Below, one piece after another: positions 1 to 9,109 of a stretch of DNA of 64,000 nucleotides; within the stretch, counting starts at the first letter, position 1; each line of letters begins with the position of its first letter. Source of the stretch: Streptomyces sp. NBC_01689 (GTDB taxonomy: Bacteria; Actinomycetota; Actinomycetes; Streptomycetales; Streptomycetaceae). The stretch is taken from the NCBI RefSeq assembly GCF_036250675.1, contig NZ_CP109592.1:4402001-4466000 (forward strand), in the 5' to 3' direction. The notes below the pieces were generated by a model. That model was not told the DNA's origin, made no database searches, and saw only the letters and a program-made list of their open reading frames with translations. The position numbers were made by a program, and so were the translations under genes.

Positions 1-539
1 AAGCCGAGGTGACGGAGAAGGGCACGGCCCTCAGCGTCGTTGGTCGCCGTGGTCACCACGGTGATGTCCATACCCCGGACGCGGTCGATCTTGTCCTGGT
101 CGATCTCGTGGAACATGACCTGCTCCGTGAGACCGAAGGTGTAGTTGCCACGGCCGTCGAACTGCTTGGGGGACAGGCCGCGGAAGTCGCGGATGCGCGG
201 CAGCGCGAGCGACAGGGTGCGGTCCAGGAACTCCCACATGCGGTCGCCACGGAGCGTGACGTGGGCACCGATCGGCTGGCCCTCACGCAGCTTGAACTGC
301 GCGATGGACTTGCGGGCCTTGGTGATGGCCGGCTTCTGACCGGTGATCGTGGTGAGGTCACGGACGGCACCGTCCATGAGCTTCGAGTCACGGGCGGCGT
401 CGCCGACACCCATGTTGACCACGATCTTGACGAGGCCCGGCGTCTGCATGACGTTCTCGTAGGAGAACTCTTCCTGCAGCTTCGCCGCGATCTCCTCGCG
501 GTACTTCGTCTTGAGACGCGGAGTGGTGGTGGTAGCCAT
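1..539 (-). CDS. rplE: 50S ribosomal protein L5 (3' end cut by window)
   Basis: L5 is a large-subunit protein of the central protuberance that binds 5S rRNA. The reading frame opens [13 protein letters not shown] and carries typical L5 blocks such as [20 protein letters not shown] and a C-terminal [14 protein letters not shown]. The last visible residues are RALLRHLG, so only about six to eight residues are missing beyond the left edge. The ATG overlaps the rplX stop as TGATG, so the two genes are probably translationally coupled. It is the last visible gene of the S10-spc operon. Confidence 0.97.
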   Translation of the reverse strand, partial: MATTTTPRLKTKYREEIAAKLQEEFSYENVMQTPGLVKIVVNMGVGDAARDSKLMDGAVRDLTTITGQKPAITKARKSIAQFKLREGQPIGAHVTLRGDRMWEFLDRTLSLALPRIRDFRGLSPKQFDGRGNYTFGLTEQVMFHEIDQDKIDRVRGMDITVVTTATNDAEGRALLRHLG

Positions 540-862
540 CAGATGTCCTCACCCGTCCGCTTGGCAACGCGGATCTTGTTGCCCTCGTCGTCGAAGCGGT
601 AACCGACACGCGTGACGACCTTGTTGCCGTCCTTCTCCACGACGAGCTGAACGTTGCTCACGTGGATCGGGGCCTCGGTCGTCACGATGCCGCCGGCCTG
701 GGAACCGCTGGCGGTCGGGCCGGCCTTGGTGTGCTTCTTGACCCGGTTGACACCCTCGACCAGGACGCGCTCGTCGCGCGGGTAAGCGGCAATGACCTTG
801 CCCTGCTTGCCCTTGTCCTTGCCGGTGATGACCTGAACCGTGTCACCCTTCTTGATCTTCAT
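539..862 (-). CDS. rplX: 50S ribosomal protein L24
   Basis: L24 is an early 23S rRNA-binding assembly initiator. The 107-residue product begins [20 protein letters not shown], the KOW motif typical of the family, and has normal length. It follows rplN by two bases and its stop overlaps the rplE start, as expected in the spc operon. Confidence 0.98.
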   Translation of the reverse strand: MKIKKGDTVQVITGKDKGKQGKVIAAYPRDERVLVEGVNRVKKHTKAGPTASGSQAGGIVTTEAPIHVSNVQLVVEKDGNKVVTRVGYRFDDEGNKIRVAKRTGEDI

Positions 863-864
863 GC

Positions 865-1233
865 TTACAGCACCTCCGGCGCGAGCGAGATGATCTTCAT
901 GAACTTCTTCTCGCGCAGCTCACGGCCGACGGGGCCGAAGATACGGGTGCCACGAGGGTCGCCGTCGTTCTTCAGAATGACGGCGGCGTTCTCGTCGAAG
1001 CGGATGTACGAGCCGTCCGGACGGCGGCGCTCCTTGACGGTGCGAACGATGACGGCCTTGATGACGTCACCCTTCTTCACGTTGCCACCGGGGATCGCGT
1101 CCTTCACGGTGGCGACGATGACGTCACCGATGCCCGCGTAGCGGCGACCGGAGCCACCGAGCACACGGATGCAAAGGATCTCCTTCGCACCAGTGTTGTC
1201 GGCGACACGCAGTCGCGACTCCTGCTGGATCAC
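865..1233 (-). CDS. rplN: 50S ribosomal protein L14
   Basis: L14 is a 23S rRNA-binding protein at the subunit interface. The 122-residue product begins [19 protein letters not shown] and contains [13 protein letters not shown] and [13 protein letters not shown], all diagnostic of L14, at the usual length. It lies between rpsQ and rplX. The 103-base gap upstream to rpsQ is longer than other gaps in the operon and contains a GC-rich stretch. Confidence 0.98.
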   Translation of the reverse strand: MIQQESRLRVADNTGAKEILCIRVLGGSGRRYAGIGDVIVATVKDAIPGGNVKKGDVIKAVIVRTVKERRRPDGSYIRFDENAAVILKNDGDPRGTRIFGPVGRELREKKFMKIISLAPEVL

Positions 1234-1336
1234 GTCTATCTCCTGATTTGTCTGCCGGTTCCCGGGGCGGGGCCGACCTTACGGCGGCCCCGCCCCGAGC
1301 CTGGCGGAACGAACCTGAGGGAAACCCCTCAGGTGA

Positions 1337-1621
1337 TTACTTGGCCTTCTCGAGGATCTCGACGATGCGCCAGCGCTTCGTCGCGGACAGCGGACGCGTC
1401 TCCATGAGGAGGACGCGGTCGCCGATACCCGCGGCGTTCTGCTCGTCGTGGGCCTTGAGCTTGCTCGTACGGCGGATGACCTTGCCGTACAGGGCGTGCT
1501 TGACGCGGTCCTCGACGGCGACGACGACGGTCTTGTCCATCTTGTCGCTGACGACAAGACCCTCACGGGTCTTGCGGAAACCGCGCTGCTCGTTGGTCTC
1601 AGTCACGTTGCTCTCGCTCAT
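1337..1621 (-). CDS. rpsQ: 30S ribosomal protein S17
   Basis: S17 is a primary 16S rRNA-binding assembly protein with an OB fold. The 94-residue product has an acidic/asparagine-rich start ([14 protein letters not shown]) before the conserved core [20 protein letters not shown]. Its start touches the rpmC stop at base 1621, suggesting coupling. Confidence 0.97.
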   Translation of the reverse strand: MSESNVTETNEQRGFRKTREGLVVSDKMDKTVVVAVEDRVKHALYGKVIRRTSKLKAHDEQNAAGIGDRVLLMETRPLSATKRWRIVEILEKAK

Positions 1622-1845
1622 CAGGCGCTCTCCACCGTCTCGATGCCCAGCTCGCGCTCACGCATCAGGGTGTAGATCCGCGCGATGTCCTTGCGGACGG
1701 CCTTGAGCCGACCGTGGTTCTCGAGCTGACCGGTCGCCGCCTGGAAGCGGAGGTTGAACAGCTCTTCCTTGGCTTCGCGAAGCTTCGCCAGAAGCTCCTC
1801 GTCACCCAGTTCGCGCAGCTCGGACGCCTTGGTACCGGCCGACAT
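1621..1845 (-). CDS. rpmC: 50S ribosomal protein L29
   Basis: L29 is a small helical protein at the polypeptide exit tunnel. The start is ATG at 1845, giving 74 residues ([19 protein letters not shown]), the family length in streptomycetes. A GTG one codon upstream (1848) is possible but would add a single residue. The ATG overlaps the rplP stop as TGATG. The core [18 protein letters not shown] is diagnostic. Confidence 0.97.
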   Translation of the reverse strand: MSAGTKASELRELGDEELLAKLREAKEELFNLRFQAATGQLENHGRLKAVRKDIARIYTLMRERELGIETVESA

Positions 1846-2264
1846 CACGCTTCACCTGCCTCGCGCTTGACGATCCGGCACTTCATCGGCAGCTTGTGGG
1901 CTGCGCGAGTGAGGGCCTCACGGGCGATCTTCTCGTTGGGGTAGGACAGTTCGAACATGACCCGGCCCGGGTGCACGTTCGCGATCCACCACTCGGGAGA
2001 ACCCTTACCGGAACCCATGCGGGTCTCGGCGGGCTTCTTCGTGAGCGGGCGGTCCGGGTAGATGTTGATCCAGACCTTGCCGCCACGCTTGATGTGGCGG
2101 GTCATCGCGATACGCGCGGCCTCGATCTGGCGGTTCGTCACGTACGCCGGCGTGAGGGCCTGAATGCCGTACTCGCCGAACGAAACCTGCGTGCCGCCCT
2201 TGGCCTGACCACGGCGCTTCGGGTGGTGCTGCTTGCGGTGCTTGACCCTACGGGGGATCAGCAT
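1845..2264 (-). CDS. rplP: 50S ribosomal protein L16
   Basis: L16 sits near the A site and the peptidyl transferase centre. The 139-residue product begins [20 protein letters not shown] and contains the conserved block [20 protein letters not shown]. It is five bases downstream of rpsC and overlaps rpmC. Confidence 0.98.
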   Translation of the reverse strand: MLIPRRVKHRKQHHPKRRGQAKGGTQVSFGEYGIQALTPAYVTNRQIEAARIAMTRHIKRGGKVWINIYPDRPLTKKPAETRMGSGKGSPEWWIANVHPGRVMFELSYPNEKIAREALTRAAHKLPMKCRIVKREAGEA

Positions 2265-2269
2265 GTCGG

Positions 2270-3100
2270 TCAGGCCTCCGTTCCGGTGCTCTCAGCCGGA
2301 GCGGCAGCCGGAGCCTCGGCCTTGGGGGCCTCGGCAGCGGGAGCCGTCTGCGGCTTGCGACCGCGACCGCCACGCTCGCCACCGCGGCCACCACGGCCGG
2401 CCGGGCGGTCGTTGCCGCCACGGGCCGGGCGGTTGCCGGCGCGGGCAGCGGCGTTCTCGGCGCGGACCTCGGCGATGTTCTTGACGTCGCCCTTGTAGAT
2501 CCAGACCTTCACACCGATACGGCCGAAGGTCGTCTTGGCCTCGAAGAAGCCGTAGTCGACGTTCGCGCGGAGCGTGTGCAGGGGCACACGGCCCTCGCGG
2601 TAGAACTCCGAGCGGGACATCTCGGCGCCGCCGAGGCGGCCACCGCACTGGATCTTGATGCCCTTGGCGCCCGCCTTCATCGCCGACTGCATGCTCTTGC
2701 GCATGGCACGGCGGAAGGAGACGCGGGACGACAGCTGCTCGGCAACGGCCTGGGCGACCAGCTGAGCATCGGTCTCGGGGTTCTTGACCTCGAGGATGTT
2801 CAGCTGGACCTGCTTGCCCGTGAGCTTCTCGAGGTCACCGCGGATGCGGTCGGCCTCGGCGCCACGGCGGCCGATGACGATGCCCGGACGCGCGGTGTGG
2901 ATGTCCACCCGCACACGGTCACGGGTGCGCTCGATCTCCACCTTCGAGATGCCGGCGCGCTCCATGCCGGACGTCATCATCCGACGGATGGCGACGTCTT
3001 CCTTGACGTAGTCCTTGTACAGCTTGTCGGCGTACCAACGCGACTTGAAGTCGGTCGTGACACCGAGCCGGAACCCATGCGGGTTAACCTTCTGGCCCAT
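2270..3100 (-). CDS. rpsC: 30S ribosomal protein S3
   Basis: S3 lines the mRNA entry channel. The 276-residue product starts [20 protein letters not shown], has a type II KH domain with the GRRG loop near residue 78, and the S3 C-terminal domain. The C-terminal 65 or so residues form a low-complexity tail rich in Arg/Gly then Ala/Pro/Glu, as seen in other actinobacterial S3 proteins. Its ATG overlaps the rplV stop by one base (TAATG). Confidence 0.98.
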   Translation of the reverse strand: MGQKVNPHGFRLGVTTDFKSRWYADKLYKDYVKEDVAIRRMMTSGMERAGISKVEIERTRDRVRVDIHTARPGIVIGRRGAEADRIRGDLEKLTGKQVQLNILEVKNPETDAQLVAQAVAEQLSSRVSFRRAMRKSMQSAMKAGAKGIKIQCGGRLGGAEMSRSEFYREGRVPLHTLRANVDYGFFEAKTTFGRIGVKVWIYKGDVKNIAEVRAENAAARAGNRPARGGNDRPAGRGGRGGERGGRGRKPQTAPAAEAPKAEAPAAAPAESTGTEA

Positions 3101-3447
3101 TACCGGGTTCCTTCCTTGCTGCTGACGACCACGGTGATGTGGCTGGTCCGCTTACGGATCCGGTAGGCACGGCCCTGAGCACGCGGACGGAACCGCTTCA
3201 GGGTCGGACCCTCGTCCACGTACGCCTCGCTGATGACCAGCGAAGAGGCGTCGGTGTGGTCGTAGTTGTGCGCGGCGTTGGCAATGGCGCTGTCCAGCAC
3301 CTTGCCGACCGGCACGCTCGCGGCCTGCGGGGCGAAACGCAGGACCGCCTGAGCCTCCGTGGCATCCATGCCACGGATAAGGTCCACCACGCGGCGGGCC
3401 TTCATGGGCGTAACGCGGATGTACCGCGCCTGGGCCCTGGCTTCCAT
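3100..3447 (-). CDS. rplV: 50S ribosomal protein L22
   Basis: L22 extends a loop into the peptide exit tunnel. I chose the ATG at 3447 ([20 protein letters not shown], 115 residues) because a GGAAGGA ribosome binding site lies about six bases upstream and this is the family length. In-frame ATGs at 3471 and 3477 would add 8 or 10 residues (MTDTGRTT) and cannot be excluded. The gene lies between rpsS and rpsC. Confidence 0.95.
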   Translation of the reverse strand: MEARAQARYIRVTPMKARRVVDLIRGMDATEAQAVLRFAPQAASVPVGKVLDSAIANAAHNYDHTDASSLVISEAYVDEGPTLKRFRPRAQGRAYRIRKRTSHITVVVSSKEGTR

Positions 3448-3488
3448 GGTTGTCCTTCCAGTGTCTGTCATGGTCATTCCACCCCGCG

Positions 3489-3770
3489 TTAGCGGCGCTT
3501 CGACTTCCGGTCGTCCTTGACGTGACCCCGGAAGGTGCGCGTCGGCGAGAACTCGCCGAGCTTGTGGCCGACCATCGACTCGGTGACAAACACCGGAATG
3601 TGGGTCTTGCCGTTGTGCACCGCGATCGTGTGGCCGAGCATGGCCGGGATGATCATCGAGCGACGGGACCAGGTCTTGATGACGTTCTTGGTGCCGGCTT
3701 CGTTCTGTACGTCCACCTTCTTGATCAGGTGGTCGTCGACGAAGGGCCCCTTCTTGAGACTGCGCGGCAT
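3489..3770 (-). CDS. rpsS: 30S ribosomal protein S19
   Basis: S19 is in the 30S head and contacts S13 and the intersubunit bridge. The 93-residue product [19 protein letters not shown] with core [20 protein letters not shown] has standard length. It lies 12 bases after rplB in the S10 operon. Confidence 0.98.
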   Translation of the reverse strand: MPRSLKKGPFVDDHLIKKVDVQNEAGTKNVIKTWSRRSMIIPAMLGHTIAVHNGKTHIPVFVTESMVGHKLGEFSPTRTFRGHVKDDRKSKRR

Positions 3771-3782
3771 CTAAACCCGCTC

Positions 3783-4619
3783 CTAGCGCTTCTTGTTCGT
3801 CTTGCGGCGGCGGACGATGTACTTGTTCGAAGCCTTCTTCGGCGAACGAGTACGACCCTCCTTCTGACCCCACGGGGAGACCGGGTGGCGACCACCGGAG
3901 GTCTTGCCCTCACCACCACCGTGCGGGTGGTCAACCGGGTTCATCGCCACACCGCGGACGGTCGGGCGGACGCCCAGCCAGCGCTTACGGCCGGCCTTGC
4001 CCCAGTTGATGTTGCTCTGCTCGGCGTTGCCGACCTCGCCGACCGTGGCGCGGCAGCGCTGGTCGACCAGGCGGATCTCACCGGAGGGCATGCGGAGGTG
4101 GGCCATGGTGCCCTCCTTCGCGAGCAGCTGCACCGAGGCACCGGCGGAGCGGGCGAACTTGGCACCGCCACCGGGACGGATCTCGATCGCGTGGATCGTG
4201 GTACCGACCGGGATGTTGCGGAGCGCCAGGTTGTTGCCCGGCTTGATGTCGGCCCCGGGACCGTTCTCGACGCGGTCACCCTGCGACAGGTTGCGGGGGG
4301 CGAGGATGTAGCGCTTCTCGCCGTCCGCGTAGTGAAGCAGCGCGATGCGCGCGGTGCGGTTGGGGTCGTACTCGATGTGCGCGACCTTCGCCGGCACGCC
4401 GTCCTTGTCGTGACGACGGAAGTCGATCACGCGGTAGGCGCGCTTGTGTCCGCCACCCTGGTGGCGAACGGTCACACGACCGGCGTTGTTACGGCCGCCC
4501 TTGCTGTGCAGCGGGCGGACCAGCGACTTCTCCGGCGTGGACCGCGTGACCTCGACGAAGTCGGCGACGCTGGAGCCGCGACGGCCCGGCGTAGTCGGCT
4601 TGTACTTGCGGATTCCCAT
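3783..4619 (-). CDS. rplB: 50S ribosomal protein L2
   Basis: L2 is a highly conserved protein needed for subunit association and peptidyl transfer. The 278-residue product begins [18 protein letters not shown] and retains the signature [20 protein letters not shown] near residue 225, including the conserved histidine. It is separated from rplW by 39 bases. Confidence 0.98.
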   Translation of the reverse strand: MGIRKYKPTTPGRRGSSVADFVEVTRSTPEKSLVRPLHSKGGRNNAGRVTVRHQGGGHKRAYRVIDFRRHDKDGVPAKVAHIEYDPNRTARIALLHYADGEKRYILAPRNLSQGDRVENGPGADIKPGNNLALRNIPVGTTIHAIEIRPGGGAKFARSAGASVQLLAKEGTMAHLRMPSGEIRLVDQRCRATVGEVGNAEQSNINWGKAGRKRWLGVRPTVRGVAMNPVDHPHGGGEGKTSGGRHPVSPWGQKEGRTRSPKKASNKYIVRRRKTNKKR

Positions 4620-4658
4620 TTCTCAGTCCTCGTCCGATATTCGGACCAGGGCGCTCCG

Positions 4659-5075
4659 TTAGGAGGCCTGGCCGAAGATGTCGATACGGTCGCCCTCAGC
4701 GAGGGTCACGATGGCGCGCTTGGTGTCCGCACGCTTACCGAAACCGCTCTTGGTGCGCTTGCGCTTACCCTGACGGTTGATCGTGTTGACGCCGGTGACC
4801 TTGACCGAGAAGACCGCCTGGACGGCCTGCTTGATCTGGGTCTTGTTGGCGCCCGGCGCGACGACGAAGGTGTACTTGCCCTCGTCGAGCAGCGCGTAGC
4901 TCTTCTCCGAGACGACCGGCTTGAGAAGGACGTCACGGGGGTCCGTGAAGCTCTTGCTCAGCGGGGTCTCGACGGTGTTCTTGCCCTCGGCCTCGTGGCG
5001 CTTCGCCTTGGCGACGCGTGCGGCCTTGGCGGCCTTGGCGGCCTTCGAGGCAATGCTCGGGTGACGCGTAGCCAT
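4659..5075 (-). CDS. rplW: 50S ribosomal protein L23
   Basis: L23 docks trigger factor and SRP at the exit tunnel. The 138-residue product has an Ala/Lys-rich N-terminal extension of about 40 residues ahead of the conserved core ([20 protein letters not shown]). Such extensions are common in streptomycete L23. The start adjoins the rplD stop at base 5075. Confidence 0.97.
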   Translation of the reverse strand: MATRHPSIASKAAKAAKAARVAKAKRHEAEGKNTVETPLSKSFTDPRDVLLKPVVSEKSYALLDEGKYTFVVAPGANKTQIKQAVQAVFSVKVTGVNTINRQGKRKRTKSGFGKRADTKRAIVTLAEGDRIDIFGQAS

Positions 5076-5731
5076 CAGGCTTCGCTCCCTTCGGTGTCAG
5101 CGGCCTGGGGGCCAGACACGAAGGACTCGAAAGCGGCCTGGGTGAAGACCACGTCGTCCGAGACGAGAACGTCGTACGTGTTCAGCTGGCCCGGCTCCAG
5201 GATGTGGACCTGGGGCAGGTTGCGCGCGGAGAGCAGCGCGGCCTCGTCGGAGCGCTCGATGACCAGGAGCACGTTCTTGCGCTCGCTGACCTTGCCGAGG
5301 AAGCTCTTCGCGGCCTTGGTGGAGGGGGTCTCGCCCTCGATCACGCCGGTGATGACGTGGATGCGAGCGTTGCGGGCCCGGTCGGTGAGGGCGTGGCGCA
5401 GGGCCGCGGCCTTCATCTTCTTCGGGGTCCGCTGCGAGTAGTCACGCGGGGTGGGGCCGTGGACGACGCCACCGCCGGCGAACTGCGGCGCACGGGTCGA
5501 ACCCTGGCGCGCGCGGCCGGTGCCCTTCTGGCGGTAAGGCTTCTTACCACCACCGCGGACCTCGCCACGACGCTTGACCTTGTGCGTGCCCTGACGGGCG
5601 GCGGCCAGCTGCGCGACGACGACCTGGTGAAGCAGCGGGATGCTGATCTTCTCTACGTCGAAGATCTCGGCCGGGAGCTCGACGGTCCCGGCGGTGTCGC
5701 CGGAGGGCGACAGAATGTCAATGGTGCTCAT
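5075..5731 (-). CDS. rplD: 50S ribosomal protein L4
   Basis: L4 lines the exit tunnel; in some bacteria it autoregulates the S10 operon. The 218-residue product contains [20 protein letters not shown] near residues 56-75, the tunnel loop signature. It lies five bases after rplC. Confidence 0.98.
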   Translation of the reverse strand: MSTIDILSPSGDTAGTVELPAEIFDVEKISIPLLHQVVVAQLAAARQGTHKVKRRGEVRGGGKKPYRQKGTGRARQGSTRAPQFAGGGVVHGPTPRDYSQRTPKKMKAAALRHALTDRARNARIHVITGVIEGETPSTKAAKSFLGKVSERKNVLLVIERSDEAALLSARNLPQVHILEPGQLNTYDVLVSDDVVFTQAAFESFVSGPQAADTEGSEA

Positions 5732-5736
5732 AGTCC

Positions 5737-6381
5737 TCAGGCCCCCTTGGCCGCGGTGCGGACCAGGACGAGGCCGCCGTTCGGACCAGGAACCGCGCCC
5801 TTGATGAGGAGCAGGCCCTTCTCCGCGTCAACGGCGTGAACGGTCAGGTTCTGGGTGGTGACCCGCTCGTTGCCCATGCGACCCGCCATGCGGAGGCCCT
5901 TGAACACACGACCCGGGGTGGCGCAGCCACCGATGGAGCCGGGAGAGCGGTGCTTGCGCTGGGTGCCGTGTCCGGCGCCGAGGCCCTTGAAGTTGTGACG
6001 CTTCATGACACCGGCGAAGCCCTTGCCCTTGCTCTTGCCGGTCACGTCCACCTTGATGCCGGCCTCGAAGGTCTCGGCGGTGATCTCCTGGCCGAGGGTG
6101 TACTCGCCGGCGTCGGCGGTACGGATCTCGACGAGGTGACGGCGGGGCGTGACGTCGGCCTTGGCGAAGTGGCCCTTGAGGGGCTTGTTCACCTTGCGCG
6201 GGTCGATCTCGCCGAAGGCGATCTGGACCGACTCGTAGCCGTCGGAGTCATTCGTACGGACCTGGGTCACGACATTCGGCCCGGCCTTGACGACGGTGAC
6301 GGGAACAACGCGGTTGTTCTCGTCCCACACCTGCGTCATGCCGAGCTTCTCGCCCAGGATGCCCTTGATCTGCTTACCCAT
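5737..6381 (-). CDS. rplC: 50S ribosomal protein L3
   Basis: L3 binds near the peptidyl transferase centre and helps begin 50S assembly. The 214-residue product starts [20 protein letters not shown] and has [20 protein letters not shown] in the central loop that reaches the catalytic centre. It is 17 bases after rpsJ. Confidence 0.98.
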   Translation of the reverse strand: MGKQIKGILGEKLGMTQVWDENNRVVPVTVVKAGPNVVTQVRTNDSDGYESVQIAFGEIDPRKVNKPLKGHFAKADVTPRRHLVEIRTADAGEYTLGQEITAETFEAGIKVDVTGKSKGKGFAGVMKRHNFKGLGAGHGTQRKHRSPGSIGGCATPGRVFKGLRMAGRMGNERVTTQNLTVHAVDAEKGLLLIKGAVPGPNGGLVLVRTAAKGA

Positions 6382-6398
6382 TCTCAGATCACCGGCCC

Positions 6399-6707
6399 TT
6401 AGAGCTTGATCTCGATGTCGACACCGGCCGGGAGGTCGAGTCGCATCAGAGAGTCAACGGTCTTGGGCGTCGGGTCGAGGATGTCGATCAGGCGCTTGTG
6501 CGTGCGCATCTCGAAGTGCTCGCGCGAGTCCTTGTACTTGTGCGGCGACTTGATGACGCAGTACACGTTCTTCTCAGTGGGCAGCGGCACCGGGCCCGCG
6601 ACCGACGCACCAGTGCGGGTCACCGTCTCGACGATCTTCTTCGCCGAGGAGTCGATGACCTCGTGGTCGTAGGCCTTGAGCCGGATGCGGATCTTCTGTC
6701 CCGCCAT
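6399..6707 (-). CDS. rpsJ: 30S ribosomal protein S10 (NusE)
   Basis: S10 is a 30S head protein and, as NusE, links NusG to the ribosome. The 102-residue product [20 protein letters not shown] is canonical. It is the first gene of the S10-spc operon. About 60 bases upstream lies a leader element shared with the str operon (6770-6796). Confidence 0.98.
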   Translation of the reverse strand: MAGQKIRIRLKAYDHEVIDSSAKKIVETVTRTGASVAGPVPLPTEKNVYCVIKSPHKYKDSREHFEMRTHKRLIDILDPTPKTVDSLMRLDLPAGVDIEIKL

Positions 6708-7238
6708 GGCTACTCAGTAGTCCTTTGTCTCGTGAAACGCTCCGGAACCCGGGGGTTCGCGTTCCTTGCCTCCGACCCACGCGGTCGGGTGTGTCGCGCT
6801 CCTGCCGCACAGATATCCGCAAAGGATTTCCCTGCTCAGGGACACGGCTCAGCCCAAAAGACAACCGCGGGACCGGGGGCTGAACACCCACCGGGCGCCT
6901 GGTCTGCACCCCGCTGACACTTCCCGGAAGATTCCCGTACGTCCGCCCCAGCGCTGCCTCGCGGCAGATGGAGCGACGAGTACTGTGGGACTCGCTTCCG
7001 GTCCTCCCGGCGGGAGGCGCGCAGCATCGGCACTCGACCGAGCAACCCCGCTAGTCTGCCATACGGGGCGGGGGGCTGGCCAATCGAGCCGGAGATCGTA
7101 CCCCTTGGGTGACGTGGGTCAAACCCTGGGTGCGTGCGCGGCCCGGTCGGGCCGCCCTGACCGGGCCTCCGGACGACCGGCACGACGCCCGCCGGCAGCA
7201 AGGCGTCCGCACACGGTACGCGCGGGGACGACTCCGGG
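6708..7238. other. S10 operon promoter and leader region
   Basis: This 531-base stretch has no convincing gene. On the minus strand it must hold the S10 operon promoter and 5' leader, including the shared hairpin element at 6770-6796. I could not place -10 and -35 boxes confidently. Confidence 0.6.
6770..6796 (-). promoter_or_regulatory. Leader hairpin shared by S10 and str operons
   Basis: A 27-base sequence here is identical to 18828-18854 upstream of rpsL. Read on the minus strand it contains CCGACC-gcgtg-GGTCGG, a six-base-pair hairpin, preceded by CGACACA. It starts 63 bases upstream of rpsJ. Identity of this length between two separate ribosomal operon leaders implies a common regulatory or transcript-start function; the mechanism is unknown to me. 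Confidence 0.7.
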
Positions 7239-7601
7239 TCATGCGGCGGTCGCGTAGGCCCACAGGACGACGAAGACGGGGACGGCACACGCCAGGGGCC
7301 CGAGCAGGGCGAGCCTGGTCATGGCGGCCAGCCGCCGGAAGCCCGGGGCGAAGTAGAGCCCGAGCAGCACGACAGCGCTCACGGCGACCTGCTGGGCCGG
7401 CGTCCACAGCTCCGACAAGGGCGAACGCCGCCCGGTCGAGTCCGCCGCGAGCAGCAGGCCCACGAGGAGGAAGAAGGCGGTCACACCGGCCGTCAGCAGG
7501 GCCGCGCAGCCCCAGAAGATCCCGGCGAGCGTGACGAAGACGGGCCGGTCGGCGAGATCACGGGGCTTGGCGACACGTACGGGACCTTGCGGGATGCTCA
7601 T
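7239..7601 (-). CDS. Hypothetical membrane protein
   Basis: I do not recognise a family. Starting at the ATG at 7601 gives 120 residues (MSIPQGPVRVAKPRDLADRP). A GTG/ATG-type start further upstream at 7676 would add 25 Ser/Thr/Pro-rich residues. There are about three hydrophobic segments: one in the N-terminal half (LAGIFWGCAALLTAGVTAFF), one in the middle (VAVSAVVLLGLYFA) and one at the C-terminus (LACAVPVFVVLWAYA). It stands alone downstream of the divergent VapBC operon. Confidence 0.6.
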   Translation of the reverse strand: MSIPQGPVRVAKPRDLADRPVFVTLAGIFWGCAALLTAGVTAFFLLVGLLLAADSTGRRSPLSELWTPAQQVAVSAVVLLGLYFAPGFRRLAAMTRLALLGPLACAVPVFVVLWAYATAA

Positions 7602-7850
7602 GCCGACAGCGTGCCGCGGGGGGCCGGCGGGGGCGTGAGCGTCCGTACTCACGTCGGTACTCGAGCCGGTACTCAAGGCGCCCCAACCGTATGCGCCTGT
7701 TCCGCGAGAAGAGTGAAGTTCGCTTCCCCGACCGGCAGTACGAGGTCATCCGGGCCGGCGACGCCCCCGCTGTCCGTGTCGGCCCGGGTCCGGTGCGGAA
7801 GGCCTGGCGGCAGTGGACTCTCGACGCAGACCGAACCTTATGCATACAGA

Positions 7851-7880
7851 TTGATATACTGGCATCCTGAGGTATATCAA
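7851..7880 (+). promoter_or_regulatory. Inverted-repeat operator of vapBC
   Basis: TTGATATAC (7851-7859) and GTATATCAA (7872-7880) form a perfect nine-base inverted repeat separated by 12 bases. It lies 17 bases upstream of the antitoxin ATG. The arms are very AT-rich for this genome and contain a TATACT box that could serve as a -10 element. This fits an autoregulatory operator for the antitoxin/toxin complex, the usual type II TA arrangement. Confidence 0.75.
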
Positions 7881-7897
7881 TCCACTCGGGAGGCCCC

Positions 7898-8116
7898 ATG
7901 TCCAGGACCCTGGTCGACATCGACGACGACATGCTGGCCTTCGCTCAGCAGCAGCTCGGCACCAAGACGAAGCGGGACACGATCAACCGGGCGCTGACCA
8001 TAGCGGCCGCGATCAGTTCGGACGACCGGGCTCGGGCGCTGCGCTGGCTTCAGGAGAACGCCGACGCGTTCCTCGACTTCGACGTCCTCGATGAGCGGGA
8101 GCGGTCCGGACTGTGA
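7898..8116 (+). CDS. vapB: VapB-type antitoxin
   Basis: This 72-residue protein begins MSRTLVDIDDDMLAFAQQQL, typical of the ribbon-helix-helix VapB antitoxins (a short beta strand, then DDxxL and TKRDTINRAL as the two helices). The C-terminal part (LDFDVLDERERSGL) would wrap the toxin. It is preceded by GGGAGG and overlaps the toxin gene by four bases (GTGA). The family is inferred from motif and context. Confidence 0.85.
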   Translation: MSRTLVDIDDDMLAFAQQQLGTKTKRDTINRALTIAAAISSDDRARALRWLQENADAFLDFDVLDERERSGL

Positions 8117-8541
8117 CCTATCTCGCCGACACGTCCGCGGTCTGGCGACTGTTGCGCGGCCAGATCGACGCCCCCTGGCCCGGACACGTCGCTCGCGGGC
8201 TGGTGGCGATCTGCCCGCCGGTCGAGGCCGAGTTGATGCCAGGACTGCGGGCGGACCGCGACTACGAACCGTTTTTCACCATGCTCGGGCAGACCTTCGG
8301 CTGGGTTCCCGCACTGGACGAACCCTGGCCCAAGATCATTGCCGTCCAGAGGGAACTGGTGAAGATCGGCCATCACCGGGGGCCCTCTCCGACCGACATC
8401 CTCATCGCCCTCACGGCCGAGCATCACCGCCTGACGGTGCTTCACGTCGACGACGACTTCGCCGCCATCGCCAAGGTGCGGCCCGGCATTCCGATGATCC
8501 GGCTCCAACCGCGGGCGAAGGACGGCGCACCCTCGCAGTGA
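8113..8541 (+). CDS. vapC: VapC-type PIN-domain ribonuclease toxin
   Basis: PIN-domain toxins cleave tRNA or rRNA with a metal-dependent acidic site. The 142-residue product begins with a GTG overlapping the vapB stop. It shows the expected acids: Asp in LADTSAVWRLL near residue 6, Glu in PVEAEL near residue 39, Asp in PSPTDILIAL near residue 95 and Asp in VDDDFAAIA near residue 113. Length and pairing match VapC. All four positions are intact, so it is likely active. Confidence 0.88.
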   Translation: MTYLADTSAVWRLLRGQIDAPWPGHVARGLVAICPPVEAELMPGLRADRDYEPFFTMLGQTFGWVPALDEPWPKIIAVQRELVKIGHHRGPSPTDILIALTAEHHRLTVLHVDDDFAAIAKVRPGIPMIRLQPRAKDGAPSQ

Positions 8542-8715
8542 CATACCGGCCGACGCGTCGCGCGCTGACGCAGCGCGTCCCGTGATGGGTCGAGGGCCTG
8601 CTGAACCGGCCTTTCCGAACCGCCCCACCGCATCGACCCGTCTGAGTAGGCGCGCAGAGACGGGATGAGTACGCCCACCCGTGCTACCAGAGGCTGTCGT
8701 TGGTGAGGTGGGGAG

Positions 8716-9021
8716 ATGACGACCCAGACCGGTGTCCCGCGGGCCCCCTCCCTCCACACGACCTGGTGGAAGGCGCCTCTCGTAGCCTCCCTGCCCGGTC
8801 TGCCGCTCCTTTTCTGGGAGTACAGCCTCTGCCGGGCCCACGGCGAGATCTGGCAGGTGCTCTATTGGGCCATGGGACTGTTCGCGATCGCCTGGGCCCT
8901 GCCCCGTCGCCGGTCCCTGCGGACGCTCCGGGTGGTCGCAGCCACCCTCGCGCTCGGGTGCACACTGCTCCCTGCGTTCCTCCTGCTCCTCCTGGCCGTA
9001 CTGGTAGTAGCGGGGAACTGA
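8716..9021 (+). CDS. Small hypothetical membrane protein
   Basis: A 101-residue protein of unknown function preceded by a good ribosome binding site (GAGGTGGGGAG). It has three probable membrane segments: around residues 20-37, around 45-62 and the leucine-rich C-terminal LLPAFLLLLLAVLVVAG. The middle is separated by an RRRSLRTLR loop. It lies between the TA pair and the convergent mycosin gene. Confidence 0.55.
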   Translation: MTTQTGVPRAPSLHTTWWKAPLVASLPGLPLLFWEYSLCRAHGEIWQVLYWAMGLFAIAWALPRRRSLRTLRVVAATLALGCTLLPAFLLLLLAVLVVAGN

Positions 9022-9109
9022 CGTGGGCCCAGCCTCTTTCCGACTGGTGCGATGCATCGGCCGACCGGTCCTGTGAGCGAGCCCGTGCAGACACGCCACC
9101 AGCGGGCGG

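Noticed and set aside
3450..5441. A 663-codon plus-strand open frame across the ribosomal genes
   Set aside because: It is antisense to rplV, rpsS, rplB, rplW and rplD, which have full motif support. Long antisense frames are normal in high-GC DNA.
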